64,000 bases of DNA from Oxalobacteraceae bacterium OTU3CAMAD1. GTDB taxonomy: Bacteria > Pseudomonadota > Gammaproteobacteria > Burkholderiales > Burkholderiaceae_D. The DNA is taken from the NCBI GenBank assembly GCA_024123915.1, contig CP099650.1, forward strand, positions 6,572,001 through 6,636,000, given 5' to 3'. Positions 17,740 to 25,361 of the stretch are shown piece by piece. A program made the translations under genes and the position numbers. How positions within the stretch are numbered: the first letter of the stretch is position 1; every line of letters starts with the position of its first letter. Under the pieces are notes generated by a model. That model ran no database searches and was not told the DNA's origin. It worked only from the letters and a program-made list of their open reading frames with translations.

Positions 17740-18809
17740 ACAAAGACCTGCCACGCTGGGCGACCGCGTTTGCCCTGCCCCTTCTGAATCTGGTGTCCGC
17801 ACTGCTGGTGACCGCGCTGGTGATCCACCTGCTCGGCGAAAGTCCTACCGAATCGCTGGCGATCCTGATCAACAGCGCCGTCGTCAATCCGGAGGGCTTG
17901 AGCTACACGCTGTTCTACGCCTCGACCTTCATCTTCACCGGCCTGGCCGTGTCGATCGCGATGGAGGCGGGCCTGTTCAACATCGGCGCCGAAGGCCAGA
18001 TGTACTTTGCCGGCCTTGGCCTGACCTTGGCCATGCTGACCTTCGACAGCACCCTGCCGGCCCTGGTGCTGATCCCGGTCGGCATGATCGGCGCGGCGCT
18101 ATTCGGCGCGCTGTGGGCCTTCGTGCCCGGCTACCTGCAGGCAAAGCGCGGCAGCCACGTGGTGGTCACCACCATCATGTTCAACTACATCGCCGCAGCG
18201 CTGATGAACACCGTGATCGTCAAACTGGTGCCGGCGGGCGAGCAGAATCCGGCCAGCCGCTCCTTCGCGGCCGCCGCCGAAATGCCGCGCCTGAACCAGT
18301 GGTTCCCGGTGCTGGGCGAGACGCCGCTTAACATCAGCTTCTTCCTGGCGATCATCGCGCTGGTGATCTACGGTGTTGTGGTATCGCGCTCCTCGTGGGG
18401 CTTCAAGCTGCGCGCCACGGGCCTGAACAAACATGCTGCCCACTACGCGGGCATCCGCATCAGCAAGATGATCATCATCGTCATGCTGATCTCGGGCGCG
18501 CTGGCCGGTCTCGGTTCGGTCAACTCCATCATGGGTTCGACCCACTACCTGTCGCTAAACTTCGTCGGCGGCGCGGGCTTCATCGGCATCGCCATCGCGC
18601 TGATGGGCCGCCAGCATCCGGTCGGCATCTTCCTGTCGGCGGTGCTGTTCGGCGCATTGACGCAGGGCGGCTTCGACCTGTCGCTGGAGAAGCAGAACAT
18701 CCCGCCGGAGACGGTGATCCTGGTGCAGGGACTGATCATCCTGTTCTGCGGCGCGATGGAAAACCTGTACGCGCCGGTGATCGCCAAAATGCTCAAACTG
18801 AAGAAGTGA
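17736..18809 (+). CDS. Nucleoside ABC transporter permease 1
   Basis: A 357-residue inner-membrane permease of the BPD_transp_2 family, with about nine to ten hydrophobic segments starting with LPLLNLVSALLVTALVIHLL. Characteristic segments are FNIGAEGQMYFAGL and the EAA-like loop GLNKHAAHYAGIRISK. The ATG overlaps the ATPase stop by four bases. It pairs with the following permease to form the heterodimeric channel, as in NupB/NupC systems. Substrate is inferred from the BMP-type binding protein and the neighbouring nucleoside genes. Confidence 0.92.
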   Translation: MNKDLPRWATAFALPLLNLVSALLVTALVIHLLGESPTESLAILINSAVVNPEGLSYTLFYASTFIFTGLAVSIAMEAGLFNIGAEGQMYFAGLGLTLAMLTFDSTLPALVLIPVGMIGAALFGALWAFVPGYLQAKRGSHVVVTTIMFNYIAAALMNTVIVKLVPAGEQNPASRSFAAAAEMPRLNQWFPVLGETPLNISFFLAIIALVIYGVVVSRSSWGFKLRATGLNKHAAHYAGIRISKMIIIVMLISGALAGLGSVNSIMGSTHYLSLNFVGGAGFIGIAIALMGRQHPVGIFLSAVLFGALTQGGFDLSLEKQNIPPETVILVQGLIILFCGAMENLYAPVIAKMLKLKK

Positions 18810-18816
18810 GGACACT

Positions 18817-19788
18817 ATGACTTTTGACGACCTCCATATCGGCAGTATCCTGGTATCGACCGTGCGCAACGCGCCGGTGCTGATTTTCGCCGGCATGGCC
18901 GGCCTGTTCGCCGAGCGCTCGGGCGTGATCGACATCGGCCTCGAAGGCAAGATCCTGGCGTCGGCCTTCGTCTCGGCGGCCGTGGCCTTCACCACGCAGA
19001 ACCCTTGGTACGGCGTCATGGCCGGCATCGTGGTGTCGATGCTGCTGGCCAGCCTGCAGGCCTACATCGCCATCACGCAGAAGGGCAACCAGCTGGTGGC
19101 GGGCATCGCCATCAACATCGCCATGAGCGGCCTGACCTTCGTCGTGGCGCAGTACATCTTCCAGCAGGGCGGCCGCACGCCGGACCTCGGGTCGGCGCGC
19201 CTGTTCGACGTGGTGCTGCCGGGGACGGCGGCGGTCGAAGGCATTCCCGTCATCGGCTGGGTGTACGCGCACCTGATCGGCGGCCATTCGGTGCTGGTGT
19301 ATATGGCCTTCGCGCTGGTGCCGCTGGTGCACTGGATCGTTTATCACAGCCGCTTCGGCCTGCGCCTGCGCGCCTGCGGCGAGAACCCGCACGCGGCCGA
19401 CGCGGCGGGCGTGAGCGTCGAGCGCCAGCGCTACATGGCGATGCTGATCGCCGGTTTCCTGTGCTCGTTCGCGGGCGCCTACCTGTCGATCGTGCAGAGC
19501 GGCTTCTTCCTGCGCGACATGTCGGCCGGCGCCGGCTATCTGGCGCTGACGGCCATGGTGTTCGGTAACTGGCGTCCGCTGTACACCTTCCTGGGCTGCC
19601 TGATGTTCGGCTTCTTCGGCGCGGTGCAAATCCAGATCGAAGGCGTGGAACTGCCGGGCATCGGCCGCCTGCCGGGCGCGATGATCCAGATGGTGCCGTA
19701 CGTGTTGACCGTGATCGTGCTCGCCGGTTTGATGGCCAAGTCGGTGGCGCCGAAATCGCTCGGCATCCCGTTCGTCAAATCGCGCTAA
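18817..19788 (+). CDS. Nucleoside ABC transporter permease 2
   Basis: A 323-residue BPD_transp_2 permease starting 7 bp after permease 1. The segment IDIGLEGKILASAFVSAAVA matches the equivalent FNIGAEGQ region of permease 1, and ACGENPHAADAAGVSVERQR is the cytoplasmic coupling loop. It completes the four-gene importer. The gene ends 15 bp before a decayed cytochrome fragment on the other strand, and no obvious terminator is visible in that short gap. Confidence 0.92.
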   Translation: MTFDDLHIGSILVSTVRNAPVLIFAGMAGLFAERSGVIDIGLEGKILASAFVSAAVAFTTQNPWYGVMAGIVVSMLLASLQAYIAITQKGNQLVAGIAINIAMSGLTFVVAQYIFQQGGRTPDLGSARLFDVVLPGTAAVEGIPVIGWVYAHLIGGHSVLVYMAFALVPLVHWIVYHSRFGLRLRACGENPHAADAAGVSVERQRYMAMLIAGFLCSFAGAYLSIVQSGFFLRDMSAGAGYLALTAMVFGNWRPLYTFLGCLMFGFFGAVQIQIEGVELPGIGRLPGAMIQMVPYVLTVIVLAGLMAKSVAPKSLGIPFVKSR

Positions 19789-19802
19789 CGCGCACCGCTC
19801 CT

Positions 19803-19872
19803 CTAGCGGAACTCCCGCATATACACCAGCAGATCGGCGATCTGCTGGTCGTCGCCGATACCCCGGAAACGC
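19803..19872 (-). pseudogene. C-terminal remnant of a c-type cytochrome gene
   Basis: Read leftward, this stretch encodes RFRGIGDDQQIADLLVYMR and then EFR plus a stop. It aligns with RFWGISDDRQIADLLLYM in the intact cytochrome gene at 21031-21429. The haem motif, axial Met and everything upstream are missing; the preceding sequence instead runs into the truncated higA gene. It is therefore a leftover 3' end of a second, diverged copy. Confidence 0.75.
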
Positions 19873-19907
19873 CCTGGCCGGCTTGCGCGTAGGCGCCATT
19901 GGCAGTT

Positions 19908-20153
19908 TTATAATTGCTCCAATGGATAATGGATCTTATCGTAGCTGCTAACCATTTCCGCCAACAACTCCAACAGTCCTGCCAAGGGATGCTGTTCATC
20001 TTCCCCCATCACATCCAGTACGCGGTTCATCAATGCGACAGTGTGGTCATAGTCCGCTTCCGTTTTGATCGGTCTCAGCCCCGCGATGTGGTCGAAATCC
20101 TGCCATGCCGCAGCCAATGCAATGCCATCGATTTTATCAACGAGAATATTCAT
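19908..20153 (-). CDS. higA: HigA-like antitoxin, truncated (no HTH domain)
   Basis: The 81-residue product matches the N-terminal part of HigA-type antitoxins (IAGLRPIKTEADYDHTVALM, then MGEDEQHPLAGLLELLAEMV). It stops after DKIHYPLEQL, exactly where family members (about 120-140 residues) continue into a Cro/C1-type HTH. The sequence past the stop does not encode an HTH in any frame; it passes into the cytochrome remnant, which points to a deletion. The start ATG at 20151-20153 overlaps the toxin stop. It may still bind the toxin but should not repress the operon. It could also be an inactive leftover. Confidence 0.75.
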   Translation of the reverse strand: MNILVDKIDGIALAAAWQDFDHIAGLRPIKTEADYDHTVALMNRVLDVMGEDEQHPLAGLLELLAEMVSSYDKIHYPLEQL

Positions 20154-20458
20154 GGTTGTATCTTTCCCTGACGGTAACGCTTGCTCCACTTATCGTATTC
20201 GGCATGAGTCAACATGCTGCGAATGAAGACGAACCCCGTTGTGTAATTCACAGTGACGATCAACCGAAATTTGTTGCCCGCCAAGTTAAACACTGTAAAA
20301 GGCGCCACGTAATCAGCGCTGGGGAAATGGCCGCGCAACTCGCTAAAATTACGGAATGTCGCCGCTACCATTTCGTCCGCCCAATGCCGAACCGCGCTCG
20401 ACGCCGACGGATGACGTGAGCAAAACTCTTTCAGTACTTTTCCGGATACGAGGCGCAT
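20150..20458 (-). CDS. higB: HigB-family type II toxin
   Basis: The 102-residue protein belongs to the HigB toxin family (RelE-like fold), ribosome-dependent or free mRNA endonucleases. Typical segments are present: ADYVAPFTVFNLAGNKFRLI in the middle and VFIRSMLTHAEYDKW near the end. The reading frame is complete. Toxin first and antitoxin second is the usual hig order, and the genes overlap by four bases (ATGA). Because the antitoxin is truncated, either residual neutralisation or silencing of this toxin must be assumed. Confidence 0.88.
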   Translation of the reverse strand: MRLVSGKVLKEFCSRHPSASSAVRHWADEMVAATFRNFSELRGHFPSADYVAPFTVFNLAGNKFRLIVTVNYTTGFVFIRSMLTHAEYDKWSKRYRQGKIQP

Positions 20459-20532
20459 CCGTCACTGTAGAACTTTAAACCTTTTACCGATTGAGGGCAC
20501 TCAAAAAGTATGGTCGAGTCATCGGCTGAGAT

Positions 20533-20565
20533 TGACGGATTAAGCTACGCTAATCCGCCCCACGA
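20533..20565. repeat. Decayed half copy of the interspersed repeat
   Basis: TGACGGATTAAGCTACGCTA and the following ATCCGCCCCACGAGG match one arm of the repeat (the GCGAAGC-loop type) with several substitutions. The partner arm is missing. It lies directly before the NUDIX remnant, the same relative place that the full repeat at 21466-21562 has before the intact NUDIX gene. Confidence 0.65.
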
Positions 20566-20570
20566 GGAAC

Positions 20571-20711
20571 GGACGGATCGCATCCGGCGACGGAGAAGTG
20601 CATCCGCTCAGTGAACGATCCCGGACTCATGAACGCTTTGAACACCTTGTGCTCTTCGCTGACGCGGTACCCCGTCTCTTCCTCAACGTCGGCGTTAATG
20701 CGTACCTCGGG
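20571..20711 (-). pseudogene. Remnant of a NUDIX hydrolase gene (NudK-like)
   Basis: The fragment encodes PEVRINADVEEETGYRVSEE and then KVFKAFMSPGSFTERMHFSV, close to residues 93-139 of the intact NUDIX protein at 21596-22174. Only the region around the Nudix box survives; the N-terminal and C-terminal thirds are absent. It is a decayed second copy. The intact gene of this type has a proper start and full length, so expression of this piece is not expected. Confidence 0.75.
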
Positions 20712-20725
20712 CTTGTCTGGCACGC

Positions 20726-21034
20726 TTAACTCACCTTGAATCCTTCCACTTCCTCGGGCCAAAGTACGACGTAAGTTTCGCCGCTCGTCTCGCGATACGC
20801 TATCTTCGCGGCCGTGAGATTATCTTCCATGCAGAACAATCTACGTATCTCGGAAAACAGGGTCTTGGGAGCGTCGGTCTGGATAAAAATATTCAGTTCC
20901 CCACATCCCATATCATGACCGTCGACGTCGTGCAGTTCCGACAGGTTTTGGCGCAAGAATTCTTCGACCGCGATGAACGTGTCGAAATCGCCCATCGAAG
21001 TGGCGCTCCACTGCAACACAAATTGATACTTCAT
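20726..21034 (-). CDS. Hypothetical 102-residue protein coupled to a cytochrome c gene
   Basis: I do not recognise a family. The protein has no signal peptide or membrane segment, is acidic, and has a mixed alpha/beta pattern (MKYQFVLQWSATSMGDFDTF near the start, ETYVVLWPEEVEGF at the end). Two cysteines (Cys44 and Cys68) are present. Its ATG overlaps the stop of the upstream cytochrome gene by four bases, so it is probably translated together with it. The small immunity or cytosolic accessory type of protein often looks like this, but no function can be assigned. Confidence 0.6.
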   Translation of the reverse strand: MKYQFVLQWSATSMGDFDTFIAVEEFLRQNLSELHDVDGHDMGCGELNIFIQTDAPKTLFSEIRRLFCMEDNLTAAKIAYRETSGETYVVLWPEEVEGFKVS

Positions 21035-21429
21035 TTTTCCTTTGAAGGTTGAGCGCCGAAACCACTCATATAGAGCAGCAGATCGGCGATCTGCCGGTCG
21101 TCACTGATGCCCCAGAAGCGCATGCTGGTTCCCGGTACCACGTCGTGTGGCGCGCGCAGGTAGGCGGCCAGCTTTTGCTCGGTCCAGACGATGCCTGATT
21201 TCTTCATCGCATCGGAATACTTGAAGTCCGGCGTGGCGGCGGCCTTGCGGCCGATGATGCCGTTCAACTGCGGGCCGTAGCCGGCCTGCGCGAAGCGGCC
21301 GACCTGATGGCACGAGGCGCACTTGCGGAACGCCGCCTGGCCGGCCTTGGCGTTGCCGACGTAACCGGCGGCGCCGGCGTGGCCGGAGCAAATGCAGCTG
21401 AATAGAATCGCCAGATAGAAATTATTCAT
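21031..21429 (-). CDS. Class I c-type cytochrome
   Basis: A 132-residue exported monohaem cytochrome. A signal peptide (cleavage near residue 20, GHAGA-AGYVG) precedes the mature domain; haem attaches at Cys37-Ala-Ser-Cys40-His41, and Met103 in GTSMRFWG is the probable sixth ligand. The KxGQAAFRKCASCHQVG opening and GRKAAATPDFKYSDAMK middle place it in the cytochrome c2/c550 group, soluble periplasmic electron carriers. It overlaps the downstream 102-residue gene. A decayed paralogue end lies at 19803-19872. No oxidase or dehydrogenase partner is adjacent, so its redox partner is unknown. Confidence 0.9.
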   Translation of the reverse strand: MNNFYLAILFSCICSGHAGAAGYVGNAKAGQAAFRKCASCHQVGRFAQAGYGPQLNGIIGRKAAATPDFKYSDAMKKSGIVWTEQKLAAYLRAPHDVVPGTSMRFWGISDDRQIADLLLYMSGFGAQPSKEK

Positions 21430-21465
21430 ACCGCCATTATGCGCGCTGTCGAATGACTACGGAGA

Positions 21466-21562
21466 CACGTAGGGCGGATTAGCGAAGCGTAATCGGCCAT
21501 GCATGCGTCGCGTCGGCGCATGCATGGCCGATTACGGCGTTCCGCCTAATCCGCCCTACGTG
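21466..21562. repeat. Interspersed palindromic repeat, copy 3
   Basis: Full copy between the cytochrome gene and the NUDIX gene. Here the left arm has the GCGAAGC loop and the right arm the GGCGTTCCGCC (inverse of GGCGGAACGCC) loop, so the orientation is opposite to copy 2. The centre contains GCATGC-rich inverted sequence. Confidence 0.9.
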
Positions 21563-21595
21563 GAACAGTGGTCATATCCAGTTCGCGATCAAAAT

Positions 21596-22174
21596 TTAGC
21601 GCAGCAGGTGCAGCGCGGCGTATTGCAGCAGCATGATGGTTTTGCCGACGGCGATTTCGCCGGAGGCCATCATCGCCATCGCCTGCTCCATCGTCAGCTC
21701 CAGCACTTCGATGTCCTCGCCCTCTTCCGCCACCCCGCCGCCAGCGCCGGGGCGCGAGGCCGGATCGTATTCGGCGACGAAGAAGTGCAGCCGCTCCGTG
21801 ACAGACCCGGGACTCATGAACGCTTCGAACACCTTTTGCACTTTGCCGATGCGGTAACCCGTCTCCTCTTCTACCTCCGCCTTGATGCGCACCTCGGGCG
21901 TGGCCTGGTCCAACAGCCCGGCCGGCGCCTCGATCAAAAAGCCCGGATGCCCTTCGACAAACGCAGGAAAGCGGAACTGCCGCACCAGCACAACGGTGCG
22001 CCGCTCGCGGTTGTACAGCAGGATCGTGGCGCCATGGCCGCGATCGTAGGTTTCGCGCGACTGGCGCTGCCACGTGCCGTCGCTGCGGCGGTAGTCGAAC
22101 GTGGTCTTCTTCAGCACGAACCAGTCGTCGGACAGGGTTTCGACTTTGTGGATGCGGATGCGGTCTTCAGGCAT
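21596..22174 (-). CDS. nudK: NUDIX hydrolase, NudK-like (GDP-mannose/ADP-sugar pyrophosphatase type)
   Basis: A 192-residue protein close to E. coli NudK in length and order of motifs: ETYDRGHGATILLYN at 41-55, VVLVRQFRFPAF, LIEAPAGLLD, then the Nudix region PEVRIKAEVEEETGYRIG at 93-110 and FMSPGSVTERLHFFVAEYD. The AEVEEETG core keeps the metal-binding glutamates; the first Glu of the consensus GX5E is replaced by Thr, though E. coli NudK itself also deviates in this box. It hydrolyses nucleotide sugars such as GDP-mannose; exact preference cannot be read from sequence. It is divergent from the deoR-type regulator, and a decayed copy lies at 20571-20711. Confidence 0.85.
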   Translation of the reverse strand: MPEDRIRIHKVETLSDDWFVLKKTTFDYRRSDGTWQRQSRETYDRGHGATILLYNRERRTVVLVRQFRFPAFVEGHPGFLIEAPAGLLDQATPEVRIKAEVEEETGYRIGKVQKVFEAFMSPGSVTERLHFFVAEYDPASRPGAGGGVAEEGEDIEVLELTMEQAMAMMASGEIAVGKTIMLLQYAALHLLR

Positions 22175-22210
22175 GGCGGCCTTCCTTTTTCTGATTGCGT
22201 ATTTTTACGA

Positions 22211-22250
22211 TATCATGCACTATCGTGCAATATCAAGATAATTCGTGCAA
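22211..22250 (+). promoter_or_regulatory. Ten-base phased repeats in the DeoR-type regulator promoter
   Basis: Four consecutive decamers read TATCATGCAC, TATCGTGCAA, TATCAAGATA and ATTCGTGCAA, followed by ATCATGCTAA at the start codon. A shared TC(G/A)TGCA core recurs at helical-turn spacing on one face of the DNA. DeoR-family repressors bind repeated short sites and often control themselves, so this is a good operator candidate, with autoregulation likely. Confidence 0.65.
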
Positions 22251-22253
22251 ATC

Positions 22254-23030
22254 ATGCTAACACGTCAACGCAAGGAACTCCTGCTGTCCCGCCTGAAACA
22301 GGATGGACAGATCGTCGCCAAATCGCTCAGCGAGGAGCTGGGGTTGTCGGAGGATACGATACGCCGCGACCTGCGAGAGCTGGCGGGGGAAGGCTTGCTG
22401 CAGCGGGTGCACGGCGGCGCCCTGCCGGTGGCGGCGCCGCTGCCCGCATCGCCGGCGATGGGCAACTTCGCCGAGCGCCAGCAAATCTCCAGCGACGCCA
22501 AGCCGGCCATCGCGCGCGCGGCGGCCGCCATGATCCAAGCAGGCCAGGTGGTGTTCATCGACGGCGGCACGACGTCGGTCCAGCTGGCGCGCCATTTGCC
22601 TGCCGATTTGAAGTGCACCGTCGTCACGCACAGTCCCAGCATCGCGGTCGAACTGACAGAGCATGCACTGATCGACGTGATCATGATCGGCGGCCGCCTG
22701 TTCAAGCATTCGATCGTCGCCATGGGGCCGGCCGCGCTGGACGCCATCGCGCAGATCCGCACCGACATCTACTTCATGGGTGTTTGCAGCCTGCACCCCG
22801 ATCGAGGCATCAGCACTGGCGACTACGACGAGGCAGGCGTCAAACGCGCCATCGCGGCGGCGGCGCAAAAGACGGTGGTGCTGGCGTCGCCGGAAAAGCT
22901 GGACACCGCCTCACCGTTCCAGATCGCGCCGATGCAAAGCGTGGGCGCGATCATAGTCAACGCCGGCGTACCGGAAGCACTGCTGGCGCCCTACCGCCAC
23001 ATGGGCATCGAGGTGGTACTGGCCGGTTGA
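22254..23030 (+). CDS. DeoR-family transcriptional regulator
   Basis: A 258-residue regulator with an N-terminal DeoR HTH (LTRQRKELLLSRLKQDGQIV, then SEELGLSEDTIRRDLRELAG) and a C-terminal sugar-phosphate-sensing DeoRC domain from about residue 80 (FIDGGTTSVQLARHLP, IGGRLFKHSIVAMGPAALDA, CSLHPDRGISTGDYDEAGVK). The ATG at 22254 is preferred; a GTG at 22245 would add three residues. Family members respond to phosphosugars. With nucleoside and nuclease genes around it, deoxyribose-5-phosphate or ribose-5-phosphate is a reasonable but unproven effector. It converges with the S1 nuclease gene, their stops 4 bp apart. Confidence 0.88.
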   Translation: MLTRQRKELLLSRLKQDGQIVAKSLSEELGLSEDTIRRDLRELAGEGLLQRVHGGALPVAAPLPASPAMGNFAERQQISSDAKPAIARAAAAMIQAGQVVFIDGGTTSVQLARHLPADLKCTVVTHSPSIAVELTEHALIDVIMIGGRLFKHSIVAMGPAALDAIAQIRTDIYFMGVCSLHPDRGISTGDYDEAGVKRAIAAAAQKTVVLASPEKLDTASPFQIAPMQSVGAIIVNAGVPEALLAPYRHMGIEVVLAG

Positions 23031-23034
23031 CGGC

Positions 23035-24105
23035 TCAGGGCCAGATGGCTTTGAGCACGGCGGCCAAACGATAGCCGCCCCGGGTCAGCTGCGTCCTGGC
23101 GTCGGCCGACGTCGGCACCGGATAGTCGGCCGGCACCGACACCGGCCAGGTGTAGTAGACCGTCCCGGTGCTCTTGCTGGTCTGCTTGGACGCCGCCCCC
23201 GGGACCACGCCGTCATAAGCGCGCTTGGACACCGACAAAGCCTGTTCGGCCCACTGATAGGGCCAACCTGACGGATCGCCACTGTCGGCCGCCACCGCCG
23301 GATTGCCCGCGATGACCGCTTCCGCGAACTGCCGCGGCGAGCGCGCGTCGATGCGGCGGAAGGCGTAGTTCACCACTGTGCCATCCCAATACGAATGCAG
23401 CGGACGCGTGGCCCTCGGCGCGCGCGGCGGCCCGGGCGGCTCGACGTTCTCGGCGGCCGGCGGCGGAATCAGGCGTTCGCTACTCGCAGTCAGTTTGACG
23501 TCATCGAGCAGCAGGTTGCCGCCGCCTTGCGTGGCGAACGCTTCCCCGGCGTCGATCTGCTTCTGCCCCGCCGGCACGACGAAGCCGCCGTCCTTGCCGA
23601 CATACGCTTCGCCCACGTGCAGCGGCTGCGAGATATCGCCCGTCAGGTGCGCCAGGATCAGCAACGCCTGGCGCGGCGTGAAGTTGCGCGGATTGCTGGT
23701 CTTGTCGCCCTTGCCCTGCAAAGTGGCGATGCACTGCTTGAGCGTCTGCACGATGTCGTCGTCGGCGGTGCCGACCGCGTGGTCGTGATACTCCGCCAGC
23801 TGGAACGGCACATTGGTGTAGTGGTACTCGGTGTGCCGGGGATTGGCCGCCACATAGGCCTCCATCTCGGCTGTCTGCGGACCGCAAAACGTCCCTTTGA
23901 CGCAGTCGGCCCAGATGGCGATCTTTTCCAGGCTCTCGCCGGGCAGCAACAAGGCCTGAACGCGCTTTTCGGCGTTGCTGCCCTTGATCAGCTGATCGGC
24001 GATGGCGCCAACCGCGCGGTGACCGTCGTTGCCCCACGCCTGCGCATTAAAGGAAACGACAGCGCTTGAACAACCGAGCGCCGTCAACAACATTAGCTTC
24101 TTCAT
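23035..24105 (-). CDS. Secreted S1/P1-type zinc nuclease
   Basis: S1/P1 nucleases cut single-stranded DNA and RNA to 5'-nucleotides and can remove 3'-phosphates. The 356-residue precursor has a signal peptide cut after Ala23, leaving Trp24 as the mature N-terminus; a free N-terminal Trp is a zinc ligand in this family. Other ligand segments are NDGHRAVG, IWADCVKG, TEYHYTNVP, HLTGDISQPLHVGEAY and LHSYWDG. An insert of about 35 residues rich in Pro (near 225-245) is unusual. It is the last gene of the leftward 5'-nucleotidase-PLD-nuclease unit and overlaps the PLD stop by four bases. Confidence 0.92.
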   Translation of the reverse strand: MKKLMLLTALGCSSAVVSFNAQAWGNDGHRAVGAIADQLIKGSNAEKRVQALLLPGESLEKIAIWADCVKGTFCGPQTAEMEAYVAANPRHTEYHYTNVPFQLAEYHDHAVGTADDDIVQTLKQCIATLQGKGDKTSNPRNFTPRQALLILAHLTGDISQPLHVGEAYVGKDGGFVVPAGQKQIDAGEAFATQGGGNLLLDDVKLTASSERLIPPPAAENVEPPGPPRAPRATRPLHSYWDGTVVNYAFRRIDARSPRQFAEAVIAGNPAVAADSGDPSGWPYQWAEQALSVSKRAYDGVVPGAASKQTSKSTGTVYYTWPVSVPADYPVPTSADARTQLTRGGYRLAAVLKAIWP

Positions 24106-25328
24106 TCCGCTTTGCCTTTGACAGGTTTCGGATACTGCTTGTTGATGTCGAGGGCTTGCGCATACTGCGAGCCCCAGATCTGCTCCTGCGTCGCGGCCAG
24201 GCGCTGCGCCATTTTCTCGTTACGCATCACCACTTCCATATTACGCGACAAATCCATGTAGCCTCCGGACCAGTTGCTGGTGCCGACCCACGCGATCTGA
24301 TTGTCGATCACCATGGTCTTGCTGTGGATGACGCGCGCGAACGGAATGAATCCGCCCGAGGCCACCGGTATCGTCACCACGCGAATCTCCACGTTCGGCA
24401 GCATCGCCAGGCTTTTCAGATAGGCTTGCGCCGGCTGTTCCATATTCCAGTTGGACACCATCAGTTTGATCTTCACGCCGCGATTGGCGGCGGCGCGCAC
24501 CGCGTTGTCGATCACGGCGTAGTAAGGGCGAGTGCCCTTCGGCCCATAACTGAGGGGCGCGTAGTCCAGCAGCTGGATGCGCACTTCGCTTTTGGCGTCG
24601 GCCAGCAGCGCAGGCAGCCCGGATTCGGAATCGCCGATGCCGGCCGGGTTGTAGCGGTTCGGACTGGCCAGCAGGAAGGTCTCCTGGCGGTAGTTCGGCG
24701 CGGCGGTGATGGCGTTCAGCGCCGGCACCGCCGTGCCCTGCTCCGTCAGCGCCTGCGCGCGCCAGTCCTGGTTGAACACCGCCAGTACCTGGCCTGCGAG
24801 CTTGGGATCGGTGATGCGCAGTCCCGTCTCGTGGATATGCTCGAAGGCGCGCCAGTCGAAGTTCTGGCTACCGATAAAGGCGGTAGCGCCATCGACCACC
24901 ATGTACTTGGCGTGGATGATGCCGTTGCCGGTCAGCTTGCTGAAATCGAGGATGCGCAGTTCCAGGTTCGGAATCGCCCGCAACTGGTCCAGGGTCGGCT
25001 TCTCCGACAGGCCCACGCCCTTTTGTTCCATCAGGAAGCGGATCTTGACGCCGCGCTTGCCGGCCGCCGCCAGGCGCTCGACGACCTTGTCGAACACGCT
25101 GCCCGGCTTGTTGACGGCGTAGAACTGGCCGATCACGATCTCGCTTTTGGCGTTATCGAACATCTCGCTCCACACCGTCGCCGGATCGCGCAGGTCGTCG
25201 CTGCGCAGCGACGTTTCGACAGGCGCCGTCTGCACCAGTTCAAAGCCGGGTATGGAAAACTCGGCGCGGGCCGGTGCGGTGGATGCCAGCAGCGCCGGCA
25301 CGACAACGGAAAGTAAAATACGACGCAT
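24102..25328 (-). CDS. Exported phospholipase D-family protein with two HKD motifs
   Basis: The 408-residue protein has a signal peptide (cleavage ARA-EF near residue 22) and two HKD catalytic motifs: His139-x-Lys141-x4-Asp146 in IIHAKYMVVDG and His335-x-Lys337-x4-Asp342 in VIHSKTMVIDN, each followed by GSQN or GTSNW. Members of this superfamily are phospholipases, transphosphatidylases or nucleases (Nuc, BfiI type). Position between a secreted S1 nuclease and a 5'-nucleotidase favours a nuclease or phosphodiesterase working on extracellular nucleic acid, but phospholipid cannot be excluded. It is coupled to the downstream nuclease gene by an ATGA overlap and lies 33 bp after the 5'-nucleotidase. 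Confidence 0.88.
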   Translation of the reverse strand: MRRILLSVVVPALLASTAPARAEFSIPGFELVQTAPVETSLRSDDLRDPATVWSEMFDNAKSEIVIGQFYAVNKPGSVFDKVVERLAAAGKRGVKIRFLMEQKGVGLSEKPTLDQLRAIPNLELRILDFSKLTGNGIIHAKYMVVDGATAFIGSQNFDWRAFEHIHETGLRITDPKLAGQVLAVFNQDWRAQALTEQGTAVPALNAITAAPNYRQETFLLASPNRYNPAGIGDSESGLPALLADAKSEVRIQLLDYAPLSYGPKGTRPYYAVIDNAVRAAANRGVKIKLMVSNWNMEQPAQAYLKSLAMLPNVEIRVVTIPVASGGFIPFARVIHSKTMVIDNQIAWVGTSNWSGGYMDLSRNMEVVMRNEKMAQRLAATQEQIWGSQYAQALDINKQYPKPVKGKAE

Positions 25329-25361
25329 AGCGGCTACTCCAATGAATTTATTTAGTCTTGA

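Noticed and set aside
19803..22174. Cytochrome, NUDIX and higBA stretch as a defence island or prophage
   Set aside because: No integrase, restriction, nuclease-effector or phage structural gene is present; the toxin-antitoxin pair and gene remnants are explained by duplication and insertion.
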